DNA from: Oscillospiraceae bacterium
GTDB taxonomy: Bacteria; Bacillota; Clostridia; Oscillospirales; Ruminococcaceae
DNA: 64,000 bases
Direction: 5' to 3'
NCBI GenBank assembly: GCA_017466885.1
Contig: JAFTTH010000024.1
Coordinates: 1 to 64,000, forward strand
Every line of letters starts with the position of its first letter. The stretch's first letter is position 1. Made by a program: the position numbers and the translations under genes. The notes beneath the pieces were generated by a model. That model was not told the DNA's origin. It worked only from the letters and a program-made list of their open reading frames with translations, and did not search any database. This document shows, piece by piece, positions 59,604-64,000 of the stretch.

Positions 59604-60776
59604 ATGGAAAATTCCAAAATTGCGCGATTTTCTGCCGGCTGTTCCGCCGCAAAGCTGACTCCCACCCGGGATGTTTTTCTGGGCGGCTATGCCGATAAGG
59701 ATGATGAGATCAATCTCTGTGTTTATCCCGATCATATCCTCGGGGATGTTTACGTCCGTACCCTGGTGCTGGAAGGGGAGGGGCAGAGAGCGCTCTTCGT
59801 CTGCGTGGATGCCTGTGTAATCAACGAGGGAAGGAATGTCTATGACGGTTTCCGTCAGGATCTTGCTCTTGCCGCAAATACACAGCGGGATCGCGTTTTT
59901 ATTATCAATACCCATAACCACCAGTCCCATAAATACCTGCAGGAGCCCGAAACGGAGATTATTCTTCAATCAGTGCGGGATGCGGTTGCCGATCTGGAGC
60001 CCTGTACCGGGGAATACCTGATCTGCAGGGGCGGTCCCGGCGTCTGCCGCAGACCGCGGTACGGTGTTGCACCCGATCTTCCATATGACAATACCGTAAC
60101 CCTTCTGAAACTGCTCCGGGAATCGGGGGAGGAGAAGGCGTTTATTATCAACTACCCGCTCCATAATACCGGATTTGGAAACGGAACGATTCCTAACTGG
60201 AAGTATATGTCTCCCGAACTGATGGGATTTGCTTTGATGAAGCTGGAGCAGATGGGCCGCACCCCCTTCTTCTTTGACGGGTTTTACGGCGCCTCGGGTC
60301 CGAACTTCTCGGGTTCTCCCACCGCCGATCACGATACCATCCGAAAAACAGGTGAGGACTTCGCTCTGTGGCTTGCCGCAAGGGAAGGATATCAGCCGGT
60401 GGAAGGGAAAGGGGTATCCTTCCTTCATTGGGTCAGGCGGATCCCGGTCAACCCGGTCTATGGCCCCGATGCCGGTGAGAACATGGAATTTTTCGGTTGT
60501 TGCTTTGGTAAGTTGGCCTTTTTGGGGGTCAACTGTGAACCCTTTTCTGAGTTGGGCGCGGAGATTCGTAAAACATCTGCTTTTGAGCCCACCCTGTTTC
60601 TTGGCAATGCCAATGGATTTTTGGGATATATCCCCGTTTCCTCCGCTTTTGATGATGAGCGGGAACTGGAATGCAAACTGAATAAAACCCCCTTTACCAA
60701 AGGGATTGCAGAGCAGTTTACCGATCTCTGCCGGCAATTTTTGTCCGCTCTTGCGGATGTGGAGGAAAACTCATAA
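59604..60776 (+). CDS. Neutral/alkaline ceramidase-like N-terminal domain protein
   Basis: A 390-residue protein. AGCSAAKLTPTRDVFLGGYADKD, HILGDVYVRTLVLEGEGQRALFVCVDACVI and VFIINTHNHQSHKY match the N-terminal Zn domain of neutral ceramidases (THTHS-type metal motif). It lacks a signal peptide, so it is cytoplasmic. The family cleaves amide bonds of ceramides, but relatives in sugar-use loci may act on other acylated molecules. ATG 59604 is preferred: AAGGTGA is five bases away, while GTG 59595 is too close. It is in one cluster with the SGNH esterase. Confidence 0.72.
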   Translation: MENSKIARFSAGCSAAKLTPTRDVFLGGYADKDDEINLCVYPDHILGDVYVRTLVLEGEGQRALFVCVDACVINEGRNVYDGFRQDLALAANTQRDRVFIINTHNHQSHKYLQEPETEIILQSVRDAVADLEPCTGEYLICRGGPGVCRRPRYGVAPDLPYDNTVTLLKLLRESGEEKAFIINYPLHNTGFGNGTIPNWKYMSPELMGFALMKLEQMGRTPFFFDGFYGASGPNFSGSPTADHDTIRKTGEDFALWLAAREGYQPVEGKGVSFLHWVRRIPVNPVYGPDAGENMEFFGCCFGKLAFLGVNCEPFSELGAEIRKTSAFEPTLFLGNANGFLGYIPVSSAFDDERELECKLNKTPFTKGIAEQFTDLCRQFLSALADVEENS

Positions 60777-60777
60777 A

Positions 60778-60833
60778 TTGTCCGCCCCGGCAAAAAATAG
60801 CACCTTTTCTTTTTTGCCGGATCATGGTAGGAT
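60778..60833 (+). promoter_or_regulatory. AraC-type operator and promoter, copy 2
   Basis: TTGTCCGCCCCGGCAA with an A-run lies exactly 50 bases upstream of TAGGAT (60828-60833), the same spacing as copy 1. The -35 is again weak (TTTTCT). It starts two bases after the ceramidase-like stop and would drive the ABC importer genes. Confidence 0.72.
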
Positions 60834-60898
60834 GACTGCGGAATGGGGTGTCCGGTCCGGATGCCGCGCTCTACCCTAAAATGAATGGTGTGTGTTTC

Positions 60899-61858
60899 AT
60901 GTCGCGAAAAGCAAAAGAATTAGCTCCACCCATTGTCCCAAAACAGCCGTGGTATAAGCAGCTTTGGAGAGACCGATATCTCTATATGATGCTTCTCCCG
61001 GTTATGGCTTTGGTCTTTATCTTTATGTATGTCCCGATGGGGGGCATCCTGATGGCTTTTCAGGAATACTCCATCGGTGGCCCGATCCTTCCTTGGGATC
61101 CGGGTGTGAAATGGGTCGGATTCGAGCATTTTATCCGATTCTTTGAGTCGGAATTTTTTGGACGGATCATCTGGAATACCGTCCGAAACTCTCTTCTGAC
61201 CTTTGTGCTGGGCTTTTGGGTGCCCATTGTGTTTGCCCTTCTTCTCAATGAGATCGGCAATAAATACTTCAAAAAGGTTGTCCAGACGGTCAGCTATATG
61301 CCCCACTTCATCTCTACCGTTGTTGTGGCGGGCATTTTGCTGGGCATTCTGGATTATGATGACGGTATCGTCAACCAGATGGTTGAGATGCTTGGCCTTG
61401 ACCGGATCAACTTCTTCAATGAACCGGTCTACTTTCCGTTCATTGTTGTTATTTCAGGCGTGTGGCAGTCCTTTGGCTGGAATAGTATCCTTTACCTTGC
61501 TGCAATCGCCGGAATCGACCAGTCTCTTTATGAGGCAGCCCGTTTGGACGGCGCTTCCCGTCTGCAGCAGATCTGGCATATCACCCTCCCCGGAATTACT
61601 CCCACCATCGTTATTATTCTCGTGTTTGCGCTGGGCGGAATCCTCGGCGGCGATATGGAAAAGATTCTCCTGCTTTATAACCCCGGAATCTATGAAACAG
61701 CGGATATCATCCAAACCTATACATATCGGGAAGGAATTTACGGCTTCCAGTATAGTTACAGTACCGCTGTCAGCCTCTTCGTTTCGGTTCTGAACTTCGC
61801 CCTGGTATTCGGTGCGAATAAGGTGTCAAACAAACTGACCGATTACGGTCTGTGGTAA
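60899..61858 (+). CDS. Carbohydrate ABC importer permease 1 (LplB-like)
   Basis: A 319-residue membrane protein with six helices and the EAA loop YEAARLDGASRLQQIWHITLPGITP. LplB-type permeases import complex oligosaccharides and work with a shared MsmX-like ATPase, which is not in this window. Start: ATG 60899 (MSRKAKELAPP); the ribosome site is weak and ATG 60881 is possible. It lies under promoter copy 2. Confidence 0.92.
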   Translation: MSRKAKELAPPIVPKQPWYKQLWRDRYLYMMLLPVMALVFIFMYVPMGGILMAFQEYSIGGPILPWDPGVKWVGFEHFIRFFESEFFGRIIWNTVRNSLLTFVLGFWVPIVFALLLNEIGNKYFKKVVQTVSYMPHFISTVVVAGILLGILDYDDGIVNQMVEMLGLDRINFFNEPVYFPFIVVISGVWQSFGWNSILYLAAIAGIDQSLYEAARLDGASRLQQIWHITLPGITPTIVIILVFALGGILGGDMEKILLLYNPGIYETADIIQTYTYREGIYGFQYSYSTAVSLFVSVLNFALVFGANKVSNKLTDYGLW

Positions 61859-61895
61859 GCTTTGACAAAGATCCAAAACGGAAAGGAGTAAAAAA

Positions 61896-62816
61896 ATGTT
61901 GCTTGCAAAACAAAAACATCACGCATTTAAGAAAACACCGGGACAAATCTTTGCGGATGTGATCATTTATATTATTGTTGGACTGGCGGGCGTTGTCACA
62001 TTGCTTCCTATGGTGTATATTCTCGCTATGTCCCTCAGCGACCCGGGAGCTGTTCTCCGTCAGGAGGTCTTCCTGATCCCTGTCGGCTTTACTCTGGATG
62101 CCTTTAAGACCATCGTTCAGCTGGAGGGGATCGGCAGAGCCTATTTGAATACGGGGATTTACCTTGTGTCCATCGTGGTGCTGTCCGACCTTGCCACCGT
62201 TTTGGCGGCATATCCTCTCTGTGTCCGGCGTCTGTTCGGACGGAAATTCTGGACTGTCTTTCTGATCATCCCGATGTTCTTTGGGGGTGGACTGATCCCC
62301 AGCTTTGTTTTGATGGTCAACCTGGGCCTCTATAATAGCTATTGGGCGATCATCATTCCCTCCATTGTTTCTCTGTGGAATATCGTTCTGGTCCGAACCT
62401 ATTTCCGGACACTGCCTTATTCCCTTTTCGAAAGTGCCTATATTGACGGTGCAAACGACCTGCAAACCCTCTTTAAGATTGTCGTTCCTCTGGCAAAGCC
62501 GATCGTCGCCGTTATCACCCTGTATACGGCGGTCGGCGTTTGGAATAGCTGGTTCAATGCCCGGTTGTACCTTGCGGATGAGGAGCTTTATCCTTTGCAG
62601 TATTATCTTGCCCAGCTCCTTGTTTTTAAGCCTACCGGAATTGAGGATAAGATTGACGTAATCGATAAGGGTGCTGAACTGATCAATGAGTATATGCAGG
62701 CATCCCAGCTCAAATACGCAATGATCATCTTTGTCACAGGGCCAATTCTCTGCATCTATCCCTTCCTGCAGAAATACTTCATTAAGGGCGCACTGATCGG
62801 TTCCCTGAAAGAGTAG
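61896..62816 (+). CDS. Carbohydrate ABC importer permease 2 (YtcP-like)
   Basis: A 306-residue membrane protein with six helices and EAA loop FESAYIDGANDLQTLFKIVVPLAKPI. It pairs with LplB-like permease 1 to form the channel. A GGAAAGGAG site precedes ATG 61896. The two genes are separated by 37 bases. Confidence 0.94.
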   Translation: MLLAKQKHHAFKKTPGQIFADVIIYIIVGLAGVVTLLPMVYILAMSLSDPGAVLRQEVFLIPVGFTLDAFKTIVQLEGIGRAYLNTGIYLVSIVVLSDLATVLAAYPLCVRRLFGRKFWTVFLIIPMFFGGGLIPSFVLMVNLGLYNSYWAIIIPSIVSLWNIVLVRTYFRTLPYSLFESAYIDGANDLQTLFKIVVPLAKPIVAVITLYTAVGVWNSWFNARLYLADEELYPLQYYLAQLLVFKPTGIEDKIDVIDKGAELINEYMQASQLKYAMIIFVTGPILCIYPFLQKYFIKGALIGSLKE

Positions 62817-62856
62817 TCGACGAAAAATAAAAATACAAATTAAGGAGATTATCAGG

Positions 62857-64000
62857 ATGAAAAAACGTATTGCGGCAATTTCTCTTTGCGGAATCCTTTC
62901 TTTGAGTATGCTTTTTACCGCCTGTAACGGTTCTGAAGGAACCGAAAGCACGGGGGATTCCTCCCGTCCGACCATCAAGATCCTGACCGTCCAGCGGGCG
63001 GACAGCAACTATCCCATCGAGGAGGAATCGGTTGTAACCAAAGCCATTGAGGAGAAATCCGGTTTTAATATGGATATTGAAGCCATTGAAGAAACAAACT
63101 ATGGCGACATTATGAATACCCGTTTGGCGGCCGGACTGAACCTGCCTGATATTATGTTCACCGGCTATTCCAACTCCCTGAAGCCGGCACAGAACGGCCT
63201 CTACCTGCCCATCAACGATTTGATTGAAGAGCACGCTCCCAACCTGAAAAGCGTTCTTTATGGCGAGTTCGACGCAGTCCGCAGGATGAACATTGCTCCG
63301 GATGGAAAGCTTTATTGGGTTCCCGGTATTGACCAGGCTCAGTACCAGGGTCAGCCGATTTCTGCAGTGCACGGTGTTGGCATCCGGAAGGATTGGCTGG
63401 ATAAGTGCAGCCTGGATGTTCCCACCACCACAGAAGAGCTCTACCAGGCTCTGAAAGCCTTCCAGGAGAACGATTGCAACGGAAATGGCAAAAAGGATGA
63501 GGTTTTCGTTTCCTGGTTTGGCTTCCAGGATGTTATGCTTGCATGGTTTGGCGTTCCGCAGGCGTCGATCACCATTGCGGAGGATGGCAAGGCCAAGTAT
63601 ATCTGGAATTATGAACACGCCTATGACTTTACTGCATATATGAGAAAGCTTTATTCGGAAAAGCTTTTGGATCAGCAGATCTTCAACCTGACCGGCGAGA
63701 ATATTCTCAAGCGCGTTACCGTTAACCGCGCCGCGGCGATCTGCTACTGGGCGGATTGCTCCGGCTTCGATGCGCAGACCGGCGATCCCAATGCAAAGTA
63801 TGTGACCATGCCTCCTCTCCGCACCGATGTCGGCACTGCCGGAGCAATGAAGCTCAGAAGCAGCGGAAATACCGGTGCAAACTTCGCCATCACCAAAGCC
63901 TGCAATACCGATGAGAAGAAGATCAATGCCATCAAGTTTATGGATTGGTTCTATTCTCAGGAGGCCCGGGATATGGTGGTTTGGGGCGTTGAGGGCGTTC
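62857..64000 (+). CDS. Extracellular sugar-binding lipoprotein (partial, cut by window end)
   Basis: The first 381 residues of a binding protein. The signal peptide ends in lipobox LFTAC (Cys23), then a spacer and the periplasmic-binding fold (LNLPDIMFTGYSNSLKPAQNG, GIRKDWLDKCSLDVPTTTEELYQAL, DCNGNGKKDEVF). This is the LplA/extracellular solute-binding type with a long C-terminal lobe. The stop lies outside the window. TAAGGAG precedes ATG 62857. Confidence 0.93.
   Translation, partial: MKKRIAAISLCGILSLSMLFTACNGSEGTESTGDSSRPTIKILTVQRADSNYPIEEESVVTKAIEEKSGFNMDIEAIEETNYGDIMNTRLAAGLNLPDIMFTGYSNSLKPAQNGLYLPINDLIEEHAPNLKSVLYGEFDAVRRMNIAPDGKLYWVPGIDQAQYQGQPISAVHGVGIRKDWLDKCSLDVPTTTEELYQALKAFQENDCNGNGKKDEVFVSWFGFQDVMLAWFGVPQASITIAEDGKAKYIWNYEHAYDFTAYMRKLYSEKLLDQQIFNLTGENILKRVTVNRAAAICYWADCSGFDAQTGDPNAKYVTMPPLRTDVGTAGAMKLRSSGNTGANFAITKACNTDEKKINAIKFMDWFYSQEARDMVVWGVEGV

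Noticed and set aside
57144..59969. A 941-residue open frame on the minus strand opposite the sortase-anchored protein gene
   Set aside because: It mirrors the repeats and codon bias of the real gene: it is low in complexity (V-I-A-G-I-V runs), lacks a ribosome site, and crosses the end of the next gene.

Overview
The window looks like chromosomal DNA from a Gram-positive, anaerobic Clostridia member, most plausibly an uncultured gut Oscillospirales-type bacterium. The lineage is inferred, not proven. The evidence is Clostridia-style gene order (rplU-prp-rpmA; miaA-hfq-HlyD-like-yggS-sepF-ylmH-divIVA-lspA; rluD-HAD-radical SAM-DUF2344-pyrB), a SpoVB-type flippase, AGGAGG-type ribosome sites, TTGACA/TATAAT promoters, a sortase-type surface protein and many carbohydrate-active proteins. 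No rRNA, CRISPR array or complete transposon was seen. One tRNA-Arg(ACG) with an encoded CCA is present.

Layout. 1-1760: two small XRE regulator units. 1757-4528 (-): MATE exporter and a membrane lipase. 4674-7605: a yybP-ykoY (manganese) riboswitch with its terminator and a P-type cation ATPase. 7704-10519: a flavin-binding PPOX-fold protein and a GH78-like rhamnosidase. 10700-12540: an AT-rich accessory patch beside tRNA-Arg. It holds two cassettes, each with a terminator, a repeat, small minus-strand gene(s), a promoter and a multi-hairpin array. 12730-17120: ruvX, an NMT1/SsuA-type ABC importer and an alpha/beta hydrolase. 17168-24672: a sugar-degradation region with a P-loop kinase, two tandem GH43-like genes, GH2, a DUF4832 protein and an EamA transporter. 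24785-28481: nitroreductase, DUF1295, rlmH, DedA and a GT2 glycosyltransferase. 28580-34511: ribosomal proteins L27/L21 with the Prp protease, small membrane proteins, a phage-type repressor, a GntR-ABC module and an FMN reductase. 34474-48646 (-): pyrB with a PyrI-like zinc tail, radical SAM/DUF2344, HAD, rluD, the lspA-divIVA-ylmH-sepF-yggS cell division set, hfq, miaA, an AAA ATPase, FemAB and arginase. 48792-50369: SpoVB-type flippase.

50388-64000 is the most unusual region. A membrane-anchored AraC/HTH sensor and an unclassified glycosidase-like protein are divergent from a long plus-strand locus. That locus encodes a membrane-anchored surface protein, an SGNH esterase, a sortase-anchored protein with two near-identical domains and an (NTGDD)n linker, a neutral-ceramidase-like protein, and an LplB/YtcP-type ABC importer with its binding protein (cut by the window end). 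Two promoters in this locus share a 16-bp element lying exactly 50 bases upstream of the -10 box, as expected for activation by one regulator. I infer a Gram-positive utilization locus that captures, de-esterifies or de-acylates, and imports an unidentified glycan or glycolipid.

Intervals over 300 bases without a called gene: 4529-4989 (two promoters, riboswitch and terminator). No other gap exceeds about 300 bases.
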